A DNA stretch of 64,000 bases from Pseudomonas tructae (GCF_004214895.1 NZ_CP035952.1:3358501-3422500); one strand, 5' to 3'; shown: positions 50,628 through 63,725, counted from the stretch's first letter. Numbers and translations are program-made. Notes: generated from the sequence alone by a model not told the origin.

Positions 50628-52928
50628 TCAAAGGTTCTCGTAGCGGTTCATGTCGAGCACTCCCGACTCCAGCGGCTCGGTCTCCTTGATGTAGCTGTTG
50701 AGGTCGTGGAAGTACTGCCAGAACTGTGGGTGGCTACGGCGCACACCCCAACGCATGACGATGCGCTCGAATTTCACCGTGTCGTCACGGGCCGCTTCCA
50801 GGTCTTCGACGAACTCCGGCACATCGCTGGCCGGCACGTTGAACATGAAGTTGGGGTAGCTGCTGAGCACCCCCGGTACCAGGGTCAGGGTGTCCAGGCC
50901 CGGCTGGTAGCGATAGGCCTCGCCGAGCATGAAGGCAACGTTGCTGTGGGCGCGGTTGCGCAGCAGGCTGTAGACCTGGCGCTGGCCGCCCTGCCCTTCG
51001 ATGCGCAGCAAGGTTGCTTCGGGCAGTTGGCCGATCACTTTCAGGCCTGCGGCCGGGCGCGAGACCAGGCGGCTGAGCGACTGCTCGACGTCCCGGAACT
51101 CCTCGCTCATCTGCGGCCGAGAGCAAAAGGCACCCTGGCAGCGGTTGATCGGGTCTGGCGCGGCATTGAGGCTGCCGGTGCGCTGGATCAGCTTGAGGCC
51201 AAAATCACGCTTGGGGTCGCGTGGGTCCAGCTTCAACGCACTCGGGGTGTCGGTGTCGATGTCCTCGTAGTCCATCCACATCTTCACCTTGCCACTGTTC
51301 TGGTACCAGTCGCTGAGGATTGCACCACGGGCATCGGCCGGCATCAGGCGCAGGAAGTTGACCTCGGCGCCGTTGCGGATCAGGTCGAAGTACAACCGCG
51401 TCTGCGCCTGGTGCGAAACGTTGCCGTAAACGTCGAAGTTGACCGCCAGCTGGTAGTAGGTGCGTTCGAACAGGGGATAGTCGAACAGCCACAGGGTCTT
51501 GGGCACATCGCCAATCAGGCCCTTGGTCACCGAGGCGCTGTCGAAGTGGCGGAAGATGGTCAGCAGCGCGTTGTCGTTGCCGGCCCAGAGGGTCGACCAG
51601 CTCGGCGGCGGGACTTCGGCGTAGGCATCGCGACGCAGTTTTTCGTATTCGTTGCGCTTGTCGCGGTAGGCATGCCAGAGGCTCAGGATGCTGCCGACGT
51701 CGTCGATCTGCCCGGGCATGGCCAGCAACGGCGTGGCCTGGCCGCGGTACTCGGCATCGGTCAGGTAGCGGTCGTGGGCCGGTTCCTGGAACAGCGTCCA
51801 GAAGTTGTCGCGGATCACGTCAGTGGCGATCTGGCCACGGCACACCGGGCCACGGATGAAGGTGCGCACGAAGTATTCGGCGTTATCGAGCATGAACTGG
51901 TAACGGGCCAGCGCGGGGATCGCTTCGAAGGTCTCGAAGGGGTTGGCTCGGTGGCGCGGGCCGTAGCCGGGCAATGCATTGGCGTGCCAGTCGCCGCTAT
52001 AGAACAGCTGCTTGACGCGCTTGAGCTTCTGCGGGCCCATCGGGTAGGTGATGTGGGTTTTATGCACGATCACGCCCTGCACCGGCATCAGCCGGTAATA
52101 GAAGTCGGTACCTGGCGGGTCGTTGGGCCGGCGCGTGGCGATCAGGTCGATCGGCTGGCCGCTTGGCGTGCGCGAACGCACCCACTGAAAGAAGTGCCCC
52201 TGCTCGCCGCCGACAAAATGAATGTGGGCGAGGAACAGGTGTTCGTACAGCCAACGGCCCACCAGCGCTTCGGTCGAGCCCGGACGGTTGAGCAGCGCTT
52301 CCCAATCGGCGATCTGCGCCGCCTCCCTGGCGCTGGGCTGAATCGGGTTGTGCTCCACCGGCGCCCCGGCGGCCAACCAGCGTTGCAGGGTCTGGTACTG
52401 GGCATCGGTGAGGCCGGTGACCGCCAGTGGCATGCCCTCTTTGGGGTGCGCGCCGGCATAGGCGTCGAACTCGCCAGGCAGCGGGCACAGGTTGTTGCGG
52501 TTCAGGCCCAGGACGATCTCTTCTGGCAATTTGGCGTTGGGTGTCAGCGGGGTCTTGTGCCCCAGTTCGAGCATCCGCGCCATCAGCGCGGCCTGGCTGC
52601 CCTGGTTGTCGAGCACCGAGTAGAAGCCCTTGTGCTGCCAGCCCTGGGTGCTGTTAGCGTCGTAAAACAGCCGCGTCGGCGCCACCGCCTTACTGCGCTC
52701 GCCCTGGTACACCGGCACTTTCGAAGCACCGCGCGCGGCGCCCTCGGCACTGCCCAGGTTCAGTTGGCAGGCCGCATCGTTGCAGGCGTGGCAGGCCACG
52801 CATTTCTCGGTAAAGATCGGTTGGATGTCCCGGGTATACGAAATAGCCGAGCTCTGTTGAGGGGCTTGCCCCAACGCCACGCCGCTGATGAACAGAGCGA
52901 AAGCGCCGGCAAGTAAGCGATGCACCAT
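50628..52928 (-). CDS. cti: Fatty acid cis/trans isomerase (Cti)
   Basis: A 766-residue periplasmic haem enzyme: a signal peptide (MVHRLLAGAFALFISGVALG) and a c-type haem motif Cys43-Val-Ala-Cys46-His47, then the long Cti-specific region. It converts cis-unsaturated membrane phospholipid fatty acids to trans, a rapid solvent and heat response known in P. putida and relatives. The family is confined to a few genera, which supports the host assignment. It is divergent from metH across 156 bp containing a MetR-type palindrome. Confidence 0.96.
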   Translation of the reverse strand: MVHRLLAGAFALFISGVALGQAPQQSSAISYTRDIQPIFTEKCVACHACNDAACQLNLGSAEGAARGASKVPVYQGERSKAVAPTRLFYDANSTQGWQHKGFYSVLDNQGSQAALMARMLELGHKTPLTPNAKLPEEIVLGLNRNNLCPLPGEFDAYAGAHPKEGMPLAVTGLTDAQYQTLQRWLAAGAPVEHNPIQPSAREAAQIADWEALLNRPGSTEALVGRWLYEHLFLAHIHFVGGEQGHFFQWVRSRTPSGQPIDLIATRRPNDPPGTDFYYRLMPVQGVIVHKTHITYPMGPQKLKRVKQLFYSGDWHANALPGYGPRHRANPFETFEAIPALARYQFMLDNAEYFVRTFIRGPVCRGQIATDVIRDNFWTLFQEPAHDRYLTDAEYRGQATPLLAMPGQIDDVGSILSLWHAYRDKRNEYEKLRRDAYAEVPPPSWSTLWAGNDNALLTIFRHFDSASVTKGLIGDVPKTLWLFDYPLFERTYYQLAVNFDVYGNVSHQAQTRLYFDLIRNGAEVNFLRLMPADARGAILSDWYQNSGKVKMWMDYEDIDTDTPSALKLDPRDPKRDFGLKLIQRTGSLNAAPDPINRCQGAFCSRPQMSEEFRDVEQSLSRLVSRPAAGLKVIGQLPEATLLRIEGQGGQRQVYSLLRNRAHSNVAFMLGEAYRYQPGLDTLTLVPGVLSSYPNFMFNVPASDVPEFVEDLEAARDDTVKFERIVMRWGVRRSHPQFWQYFHDLNSYIKETEPLESGVLDMNRYENL

Positions 52929-52987
52929 GTGCCGAATGTCCTGGGTATTGATAGCTTCACGATTCTACCGGTGCTGACGGCGTGCCA

Positions 52988-53006
52988 ACATGAATGAAAT
53001 TCATGT
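52988..53006. promoter_or_regulatory. MetR-type palindrome between cti and metH
   Basis: ACATGAAT-GAA-ATTCATGT is a perfect 8-3-8 inverted repeat that contains TGAA-N5-TTCA, the consensus for MetR, the homocysteine-responsive activator of methionine synthase genes. It lies 79 bp upstream of the metH start and 60 bp upstream of cti. Confidence 0.7.
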
Positions 53007-53084
53007 AAATCTTCAACACGTCTAAAAACCGCGCAGCTTTGTTATTATTCCGCAACTTTTGTATTTGCCCGACCAGGTAGTCCT

Positions 53085-56792
<3,708 letters not shown>

Positions 56793-56821
56793 CCCCCTGA
56801 GAGGGGAGTAGCTAAAGTGGG

Positions 56822-56860
56822 TGGGAGCGGCGGTGCGGCGGTCCGACTTGCCCCGCCCCC
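56822..56860. repeat. Degenerate REP-like inverted segment
   Basis: GTGGGAGCGGCGG ... CCGACTTGCCCCGCCCC looks like a decayed REP between metH and the convergent amidase gene; a small CCCCT/AGGGG hairpin just after the metH stop precedes it. Confidence 0.45.
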
Positions 56861-56866
56861 ACCGGA

Positions 56867-57631
56867 TCAGCAGTACTTGTCTACCAGTGCGTACAGGATC
56901 GCTGCCGTTTCAGCGTCCAGCACTCCGTCATAGGAGGATGGCCGAAAGTGCATCTGCAAGGCCCTGAGCAGATTGCGCAGCCCCATTTCGCTTGACGCAA
57001 GGCACGTGTCATAGCCGTACTGTTCCAGCTTCGCCACGACGTCCTGGCGCGCTGGCAAGTCCTGGCTGAAGGTTGCAAGGTAGCGCGCCTTGGTACTGTC
57101 GTCGTACCAGGCACCGATACCCGCCTTGTACAGGGTTTGCCAAGGAAACGCGGGGCCGGGGTCACTTTTGCGGCCTGGGGCAATGTCTGCGTGGCCGACT
57201 ATCTGCGTAGGCCCCATGTCCGGATAGCGCTGGATAATGCTCAGGGCCAGGGCAATGACGGCATCGATCTGTTCGGGATGGTACGGCGCGAAGACGATCC
57301 CCGTGGGGGTGTCCCTGGCCTGGTTGACGATTTCTATGCCAATCGAGGTGTCGTTCAAACTGCTACGTTTCGCCCAGGCACTTTCCCCCGCGTGCCAGGC
57401 GCGCTCCTGTTCATCGACCAGGTTGAAGACTCGCAGCTCATTGAAGCCTGCTGCACGGTAGCTGCTGTCGGTGGGGTCGGGAATGAGGTAGTGGGCACTG
57501 GCCTCGCCGGCGCCTGCGAGCGAGGCGACGGAGCTGGCGAAATTGGCTGCGGTGTAATGGATGACCAGTGTGCGCACCCGTCGGCTGAATCCCTTGACGG
57601 CGCGATAGCTGTTGTAGTCGATCTTGTACAT
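56867..57631 (-). CDS. N-acetylmuramoyl-L-alanine amidase (AmiD/AmpDh3 type)
   Basis: A 254-residue zinc amidase of the Amidase_2 family: catalytic-domain start LVIHYTAANF (zinc His25), ASAHYLI, and VGHADIAPGRKSDPGPAFPW with the second His and Asp ligands, followed by a C-terminal peptidoglycan-binding-like helical domain (FSQDLPARQDVVAKLEQYGYD ... FRPSSYDGVLDAETAAILYALV). The AmpDh2/AmpDh3 subgroup of P. aeruginosa acts in the periplasm or as a type VI effector. No clear signal peptide is present at the chosen start (57631, AAGGAG upstream), so export route and location are open. Confidence 0.85.
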   Translation of the reverse strand: MYKIDYNSYRAVKGFSRRVRTLVIHYTAANFASSVASLAGAGEASAHYLIPDPTDSSYRAAGFNELRVFNLVDEQERAWHAGESAWAKRSSLNDTSIGIEIVNQARDTPTGIVFAPYHPEQIDAVIALALSIIQRYPDMGPTQIVGHADIAPGRKSDPGPAFPWQTLYKAGIGAWYDDSTKARYLATFSQDLPARQDVVAKLEQYGYDTCLASSEMGLRNLLRALQMHFRPSSYDGVLDAETAAILYALVDKYC

Positions 57632-57805
57632 GACCAGGCTCCTTGGGTGATGGGCACAGTACATCGCAGCCTCAGCCTGTCGGTCAGCCTGTTCGTTCTT
57701 GAGTCGACGCCGTACTTTTTGACTTTCCGTGCAGGAAACTTCAACCCCGGCAGTTTCTGACAAAGGGTATACACTCAAGGCTACAGTGCCTTTCAGGAGC
57801 CCCTC

Positions 57806-58024
57806 ATGGACGAACCCGCCCAAGGCAAACCCCCGACCTTCTGGCAGATGCTGCAAAGCATTCTGGCGGCGGCGTTCGGGGTGCAGAGCGGCAAGAACCG
57901 CGCCCGCGACTTCACCTACGGTAAGGCCAGCCATTTCATCGCGCTGGGCACCGTATTCACCTTGATCTTCATTCTGGTACTGGTCGGGCTGGTGCAACTG
58001 GCCATGCACCTTAGTGCCCGCTGA
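57806..58024 (+). CDS. DUF2970 small membrane protein
   Basis: A 72-residue protein with the DUF2970 layout: a short amphipathic start (PTFWQMLQSILAAAFGVQSGKNRARDF) and one C-terminal transmembrane helix (FIALGTVFTLIFILVLVGLVQLAM). CAGGAG precedes the ATG. Function is not known. A strong hairpin follows its stop. Confidence 0.85.
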   Translation: MDEPAQGKPPTFWQMLQSILAAAFGVQSGKNRARDFTYGKASHFIALGTVFTLIFILVLVGLVQLAMHLSAR

Positions 58025-58032
58025 AATGCAGT

Positions 58033-58061
58033 CCGCCCGCAGATATCCCTTCTGCGGGCGG
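58033..58061 (+). terminator. GC-rich hairpin terminating the DUF2970 gene
   Basis: A 10-bp perfect stem (CCGCCCGCAG / CTGCGGGCGG, 9-nt loop) lies nine bases after the DUF2970 stop, with a short TT tail. Confidence 0.65.
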
Positions 58062-58085
58062 TTCACGGTTACCCATCGCGTGATG

Positions 58086-58199
58086 TCACTGGTGGCTGAC
58101 CCAGTACACGGCGGTCACAACTACCAGGATGATCAGACAGAGTATCGCCCAGGCATCGACACTGCTGTCATTCTTACCCGCTTTGGTCGAGTTTCCCAT
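58086..58199 (-). CDS. 37-residue single-pass membrane protein
   Basis: A small frame with an AGAGG ribosome site eight bases upstream of its ATG and a clean TGA stop. The product begins MGNSTKAGKNDSSVDAW, then a transmembrane helix (AILCLIILVVVTAVYWV) and ends SHQ. A hydrophilic start, one helix and a good ribosome site are what a real small membrane protein would show. It sits in the gap between the DUF2970 gene and the large toxin-like gene. Function unknown; it could be a regulatory subunit of a membrane complex. Confidence 0.6.
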   Translation of the reverse strand: MGNSTKAGKNDSSVDAWAILCLIILVVVTAVYWVSHQ

Positions 58200-58288
58200 T
58201 GCATCGCCTCTTGTAGTGGTTATGGGAATGCACTGCACCCTGAGCAGTTAAGTTCAGCAATGCCCATTCCTCAAGTGGGGATTTACCC

Positions 58289-61200
58289 TCAACCCCGCTT
58301 CGACCGCCCCAAGTAACGCGTCAGGGCTTCTCGGCTCAGGCGCAACATCAGTTGCTGGGTTTGTGCGTGCTGTTGCTGGTACAGCCGGTTCAGTTCGCGG
58401 GCAAACTCCACAGGGTTGATCCTGCCACTGTGCAAGTGCTGCTCCAGTGTCTTGCGCTGCAGGGCGGCCTGGTGCTCGACGCGCTGCAGGTCTCTAGGAT
58501 AGGTACGGCGCAGATGCTCACGCCAGAACGGCCGCTCGTTCAGCGAAGCGGCCAAACGCTCGCCCTGCTCGGCAACCAGGACCTGGGTACGGGCAATGAC
58601 CAGTTGCAAGGAGGTTACCTCGGCAACCTCCTGCGCAGGCACATCGATCAATGAAACCGGCAATTCCAGGGTCGTAGCCAAGCGCGTGCGATACGCCTGG
58701 CGTATGGCGGCGGCATTGAATGCCTGGCCTGCTTGCTCACGCTCGAGGATGTCGCGCTCGACAATGCGGTCCAGCTCCCCCAGGCGAAATAGTGACCGGC
58801 CGAGTCGGACCAGCTCGGTTTCGGCAATCTCGCCCTGGCGCTCACCGACTGCCGCCGTCGCCAGCACCTGCACTTCCAGCCAGTCAAAACGCGAAATCGT
58901 GGCGCGTCCTCGGCAGCGGGCGGCAAGATCGAAGACCGCAGCACGCAACTGGGCATGTTGCTCACAGCTCTCGACCATGCGCCAGACCCGGCGAGCGAGC
59001 CAGGCGCGCCGCGCTGCATACTCCTCAGTGCCACGCAGGTCGGACAGCAGTTGAACAAAGTCCTCGGCATGGGCTTGCTCTGCCACATTATCCCATTGCG
59101 CCTGGCGTCGGCCCTGATGGGCCTGGTCGACCTGCTGCAACCATGCTTCCCTGGCCGTGGCCCGGCTGGGGCCAGGTTGTGGCGCTTGCTCCTGCGAAGT
59201 GCCAGCAGGTTGTACTTGTACCGGTGCCAGATCACCAGGAAAAGCACCGGCCAACTTGGCTTGACTCTCTTCAGAGAGCAGATTGCCCGATAGATTGACC
59301 TCGCTCAGGTGTGGCAGGTGCCAGATATCGGTAGGCACCTCCGTCAGCAGGTTGTCGCCGAGGTCTACCCTGCGCACGTTCGGGAAGCAGGACAAAAAGG
59401 TATCCGGCACGTCCCGCAGGCCCATGTTGCGCAAACTCAGCGAGGTGACATGACCGAACACCTGATGCAGTGGCAACATCGGCAGGCTGCCGACAGACTC
59501 ATCACTGATAGCCACCGCGTAACCCCCTCGCCACCTGAGCAGCCCGCTGCCGACCGCCTCTATCATCGCATCGGCCACTCGCTGGCGACTGGCAATCTGT
59601 GCCGCACCCTCGCCCTGGGGTACCCAGTCCAGCAGAGTACGCCTGAGCGCCGCCAGTTGCGGCTGACGCAAGAGGTGCGTCCAGACGTCCACGCCCGAGC
59701 GCACCAGCTTGTCAATGTACTCATCGACCTCTGCCTCGGTGAAGTCTGGAAAGTTGTTGCGCACCGCATCCTTTACCCATTCATGCTCCCATGCCCCCGC
59801 ACCGCCCAGCGGATAGCCCAGGCGACCGTCAGCCAAGCGCATGGGCGGCTGGAAGCCGCCGCGCAGAGGTACCAGGCCAATCAGCTCGGCGCTCGTTTCA
59901 CGCTGCCCGGCTGCATCCACGGCCAGCACATGTGCCAACTCCCGGGCCGTCAATGTGCTGTTACCCAGCGCCGTCTTTTGCCCGTCGTCCAGCAGCAGCA
60001 ACATAGCTTCGAACAGGCTGTTGTCCGCACGTGCCGACGACAGGACCTCGCCGCTGGCATCCACCGCCAGGTAGCCCTGCGCGCCCCTGGACAACCCCTT
60101 GCTTGCACTCACGCCCTTCGCCCCCCGGCGCGCGATGATCGCATCTGCCAGGGAAGTGTCTCGCACCTCCACAACAACCTGGCGCGGCCAGGGCGCGAGC
60201 TTGTCGATCAACCCCAGCGCCAGCCTGACGGTGTCATCATTGACCGCCGCGGCTTGCTCAAAGCCGGCACACGCCCGGTCCAGTCGGCCTTCACGCAGCA
60301 ACCAGCGGGCCTGCTCGGCCAGCGCCAGGGGCACCTTGCCGGCGCTCAGCGCTGAACGTTCGCTGCTGTCGGCCAACCCTGCCAAATGGTTCGCAGCGCG
60401 CCCCGAAAGCCCCGCAAAGTGCCGACGCAATAACTGGCTGGCAGCATCGCCCTCTGCCTGCAACGCCCCATAGCGTTGCTCGAACGGTTCTGCACTGATC
60501 TGCTCATGCAAGCGGTAGCGATCCAGGGCATCGCCCAGGCGCGAGGGTGCCGGCGCATTTTCCAGGTGCAATTGGCGCAGCCGAGCTTCGTCCAGGCCTG
60601 TGATCCGCAACAGGATTTGCGCCAGCGCATCCGGTACCTTGCGCCATTCGCGACCGAAGCGGCGCAGCAGCAAGCCCTGCCCCTGCCAGCGGCGAGGTTG
60701 CTCGAGCCGGTGCCGCCAGCCGCCTTCGCCATTGTGCGTGAGTTGCGGCTTGTAGCGCCCCGCCGCACGCGGATGGCAGATCCGCCAGGCACCAGCTTCG
60801 TGCTCCACACGATAGCGGCGATCCGTCATCCGTAGCGAATGCTGCCCCTGATGCTCGACGATTTCCCCTTCCACCCCGCCAGGATCATCAAACGCATAGG
60901 CCGCGAGGCCTGGATCGCACAGCCGCATCTGATCATCGGCACGTCGGATCGGCTGCAGGCCATCGACAAAGCCCGAACGCTTGAACAGTTTGCCAACCAG
61001 CACACCGCCGACAGCGACGGTGCCGGCAAACGCCACTGTCTCAGCCACACTGAACAGATGTTCCAATGCGCCTTCACGATCGCCCAGCTTCCAGTCCTCG
61101 TAGCCTTCGTATACGTCATTGGCCAGTTCCAGGGCGGCCAGGCCCAACATGACCAGGTTCAAGCCCGGGGAAAAAAATGCCGCCAGGTTGAGCAGGTCGA

Positions 61201-62353
61201 CGCCAATCTGTTCATAGCCTTTCAAGCGTGCCGCCCGGGCCGTGCGATCGGCCTGGGCGGTAGAGATGGCCAGGACGCTGGCGTCATCGATGATCTTGTT
61301 GATCCGCGAGGTGCCCAGGTTGGCGATCAACACCTGCCCCAGTACAGCATTGCGCCCATCCAGCTCTATCGGGCCATCCGCACCCCCGCCAGCCAGCAGA
61401 CGTTTGACCTTGGCACTGAACTCGACACGGTCCCGTTCAGCGATAAAGCGCTGAAAGTAAGCCAGATAGCCAGGCTGGCGAAAGCGCCGACCCAGCGCTT
61501 GGTAAAAGGCCGGCCAGTCGGCGAAACGCCGCACCGCACCGCCAGGATCGCCAGGCAAATAGCTGATCACCCCTGCCACGGCTGCGCCAGGCGAGCTGTC
61601 GGCGCGCACCTCGGCAATCGCGCTGCCGATGATCTGTTTGCCCAACAGGCGCAGTTGCTGAAACACAACCGGCCTGCGGTCACTGGGCACTAGCGCCGGC
61701 GATATGACCGGCAACAGTTGAAAGTAACTGTCTTCGTCGATTTCATCCTTGAGCCGTGCCATCCGCACAGCCACGGCCATGTCTGAGCGCAACGACGCTT
61801 CGAACAAGCCCTGGGCCTGCGCCTTGGCCGGCTTGGCGCTCAGTTGCGCGGCAACCAGGTTCTGATACTGCTGGCCAAGGTCCAGCGTGCGACAGAGCTG
61901 GGCAAATGCACTGGGGGCAAGCTCCAGGCGCACGCCGGACTCATCATACAAGTGGCTCTGATCGGTAAAGCTGCCGGCCTGGACTTCACTGTCGTCAAAA
62001 TTGTGCAAGGCCGCCGCCAGCAGGCTCTGGGTGAAGCTGTGGGTGGCCTCCTGGATGAACTGCAGGCCGGTATTGACCCGCGTTCGCCAGACCACCTCGA
62101 TGGTGGCACGTTGTACGTCCAACTGCCGTCCGGTGGCAGTGAACAGCGCCTGGGCCAACAACGGCGCGGCAAAGCTGTCCAGCGGCGTGATGGCTGCAAG
62201 CAGCGGAGCCAGGGCATGGCGGTCGCGTTGCTGGCGCCGCAGGCTGTCGTGGAAAAGCGTCAGTCGATCGGGGCTGGCCTGCACAAGCCAGGAAGGCAAC
62301 TGCCGGGCAATCAGTGCATCAACATGATCGCTCGGGCTCAATGCTGTTTTCAT
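58289..62353 (-). CDS. Large dermonecrotic-toxin/LRR/NEL-type effector-like protein
   Basis: A 1354-residue protein. Residues 1-300 resemble the N-terminal dermonecrotic-toxin-like domain of Pseudomonas NEL proteins (ATIEVVWRTRVNTG, then TDQSHLYDESGVRLELAP); hydrophobic helices lie around residues 400-460; a short leucine-rich repeat block at about 958-1030 (VTSLSLRNMGLRDVPDTF, VRRVDLGDNLLTEVP, LSEVNLSGNLLSEE); and a C-terminal NEL-like E3 ubiquitin ligase region (about 1060-1340). The candidate catalytic Cys1147 is in AARCRGRATISRF, lacking the Asp of the usual CxD motif. NEL proteins are ubiquitin ligases acting inside eukaryotic hosts. No secretion apparatus is in this window. Confidence 0.82.
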   Translation of the reverse strand: MKTALSPSDHVDALIARQLPSWLVQASPDRLTLFHDSLRRQQRDRHALAPLLAAITPLDSFAAPLLAQALFTATGRQLDVQRATIEVVWRTRVNTGLQFIQEATHSFTQSLLAAALHNFDDSEVQAGSFTDQSHLYDESGVRLELAPSAFAQLCRTLDLGQQYQNLVAAQLSAKPAKAQAQGLFEASLRSDMAVAVRMARLKDEIDEDSYFQLLPVISPALVPSDRRPVVFQQLRLLGKQIIGSAIAEVRADSSPGAAVAGVISYLPGDPGGAVRRFADWPAFYQALGRRFRQPGYLAYFQRFIAERDRVEFSAKVKRLLAGGGADGPIELDGRNAVLGQVLIANLGTSRINKIIDDASVLAISTAQADRTARAARLKGYEQIGVDLLNLAAFFSPGLNLVMLGLAALELANDVYEGYEDWKLGDREGALEHLFSVAETVAFAGTVAVGGVLVGKLFKRSGFVDGLQPIRRADDQMRLCDPGLAAYAFDDPGGVEGEIVEHQGQHSLRMTDRRYRVEHEAGAWRICHPRAAGRYKPQLTHNGEGGWRHRLEQPRRWQGQGLLLRRFGREWRKVPDALAQILLRITGLDEARLRQLHLENAPAPSRLGDALDRYRLHEQISAEPFEQRYGALQAEGDAASQLLRRHFAGLSGRAANHLAGLADSSERSALSAGKVPLALAEQARWLLREGRLDRACAGFEQAAAVNDDTVRLALGLIDKLAPWPRQVVVEVRDTSLADAIIARRGAKGVSASKGLSRGAQGYLAVDASGEVLSSARADNSLFEAMLLLLDDGQKTALGNSTLTARELAHVLAVDAAGQRETSAELIGLVPLRGGFQPPMRLADGRLGYPLGGAGAWEHEWVKDAVRNNFPDFTEAEVDEYIDKLVRSGVDVWTHLLRQPQLAALRRTLLDWVPQGEGAAQIASRQRVADAMIEAVGSGLLRWRGGYAVAISDESVGSLPMLPLHQVFGHVTSLSLRNMGLRDVPDTFLSCFPNVRRVDLGDNLLTEVPTDIWHLPHLSEVNLSGNLLSEESQAKLAGAFPGDLAPVQVQPAGTSQEQAPQPGPSRATAREAWLQQVDQAHQGRRQAQWDNVAEQAHAEDFVQLLSDLRGTEEYAARRAWLARRVWRMVESCEQHAQLRAAVFDLAARCRGRATISRFDWLEVQVLATAAVGERQGEIAETELVRLGRSLFRLGELDRIVERDILEREQAGQAFNAAAIRQAYRTRLATTLELPVSLIDVPAQEVAEVTSLQLVIARTQVLVAEQGERLAASLNERPFWREHLRRTYPRDLQRVEHQAALQRKTLEQHLHSGRINPVEFARELNRLYQQQHAQTQQLMLRLSREALTRYLGRSKRG

Positions 62354-62425
62354 ACGGGGGTACCTGCGGATGAGAAAGCGCTAGAACACCAGCCTTCCCT
62401 GCCCAGCAGGCAGTAGATAGTTAAC

Positions 62426-63508
62426 TCAGTAGTCCACAGGCGCCTGCAGAAATGGGTACTGGTAGCCGCCGCGCTTGCCCTGGGCGCTGAAACGGTGAAA
62501 GTCCATGCCATAGCCCGGCACGGCCTGCAACCTGAGCCAGCGCTGCGCCTTGGCAGGATCGATCAGTTGCAACACCGGCGCCTGGAAATCGCGGCGGCCA
62601 TCGGCGCTGAACGGCAGCTTCATCGCATCGTCATGCAACAGCACCATGGCCCAGCCACCCAGACTGAAATGCCCCCCCATCAAAACGCTCAAGCGCCCTT
62701 CAACCCGAGCTTTCAAGGCCTCTGGTGAACTGTTGACCGCACTGAACAGGACATCCTGCCCCGGCACGTAGCCGGCTTCGGCAAACGCCTGCATGGCGCC
62801 GAAAGCCATTTCATCATTGGCGGACCAGACCAGGCGGATGTGACGATACCGCTGCAACAACTGCCGGGCCTGCTCGTAGGCCCGGTCCCGGCGCCAGCCG
62901 CCATACACCACCTGGCGCAAGCGCACCTGCGGATGCTCGGCCAGGGCCCGGCGCATGCCCTGCTCACGCAAGCGCGCCGCCGGGGTGGTACTGATGCCGG
63001 AAAATGCCAGCAACTCGACCGGCTGACCGCTCGCCGACGCCGGCAACTGCACAAGCAACTGCTTGAGCATCTGGTAACCGGCCTGCTCGTCGTTGCTGGT
63101 CAGGGTGCCGAGCAACGGCGGGTACTTTTGCGGATGGCCCTGGATCAACTCGGTCTGGCTCGGGGTCAGGCCGTTGTTGACCAGAAACAGCTTGACCCCG
63201 CTGCCTTGCGACAGGTGGATGATCTGCGGCGCCACATACTGCTCGTTGACCAGCACCAGGTAGTCCGGACGCTCGGGGCCACTGAGGACTTGCCGCGCCT
63301 GGGTCAGGGCCAGGTCACTGCGCCGCTCGCTGTACTTGACGGTCAGTTGCATGCCCAGGCCCTGGGCTGCGGCCTGCATGAACCGCGAGTAATCGACCCA
63401 GAAGGTCTCGTCGGAATAGCCCGGGTTGAGAAATACCACTGACGCAGCCTGGGCGCTTGCCACCAGTGGCAGACTCAAGCACAGGCTTTGGCACAAGGCC
63501 TTGAGCAT
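62426..63508 (-). CDS. Periplasmic sugar-type ABC substrate-binding protein
   Basis: A 360-residue protein of the periplasmic-binding/LacI-like fold (Peripla_BP_4). The signal peptide (MLKALCQSLCLSLPLVASAQA) is followed by SVVFLNPGYSDETFWVDYSRFMQAAAQGLGMQL; later IRLVWSANDEMAFGAMQAFAEAGYVPGQDVLFSAVN is the characteristic hinge region. No transporter permease or ATPase is beside it, so it may act as a sensor-type or orphan binding protein. The start at 63508 is chosen for the signal peptide. It is divergent from cysI. Confidence 0.8.
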   Translation of the reverse strand: MLKALCQSLCLSLPLVASAQAASVVFLNPGYSDETFWVDYSRFMQAAAQGLGMQLTVKYSERRSDLALTQARQVLSGPERPDYLVLVNEQYVAPQIIHLSQGSGVKLFLVNNGLTPSQTELIQGHPQKYPPLLGTLTSNDEQAGYQMLKQLLVQLPASASGQPVELLAFSGISTTPAARLREQGMRRALAEHPQVRLRQVVYGGWRRDRAYEQARQLLQRYRHIRLVWSANDEMAFGAMQAFAEAGYVPGQDVLFSAVNSSPEALKARVEGRLSVLMGGHFSLGGWAMVLLHDDAMKLPFSADGRRDFQAPVLQLIDPAKAQRWLRLQAVPGYGMDFHRFSAQGKRGGYQYPFLQAPVDY

Positions 63509-63610
63509 GCCGCGGTTCTCCTGCCGATCAAACCGCCAATCATACCCCGTCCCAAGGCGCATCAGGCCAAATGCCAGTCAATCTCACTTAGTCCAAATGG
63601 TTCTTTTCAT

Positions 63611-63644
63611 ATGCAAAAACATCACTTTTGCGCATAAACGCAAA
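63611..63644. promoter_or_regulatory. Nested palindromes upstream of cysI
   Basis: TTTGCG-CATAAA-CGCAAA (63627-63644) overlaps a looser inverted repeat ATGCAAAA ... TTTTGCGCAT (63611-63634). The pair lies about 80-115 bp upstream of the cysI start. A regulator such as CysB is plausible but not shown. Confidence 0.45.
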
Positions 63645-63725
63645 CTGCTATCTTTCCTTCGCTCCGCATCGGAGTGCGCGGCCGTGCGCGCGATTAGCTG
63701 CAAGCAGCTTGAGAACAGGACCCCT

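Noticed and set aside
52929..53084. Cobalamin riboswitch before metH
   Set aside because: The leader is too short and no B12-box-like conserved core is seen; the MetR-type palindrome explains regulation better.
58289..62353. Type III secretion locus around the NEL-like gene
   Set aside because: No injectisome, chaperone or regulator genes are present within the window.
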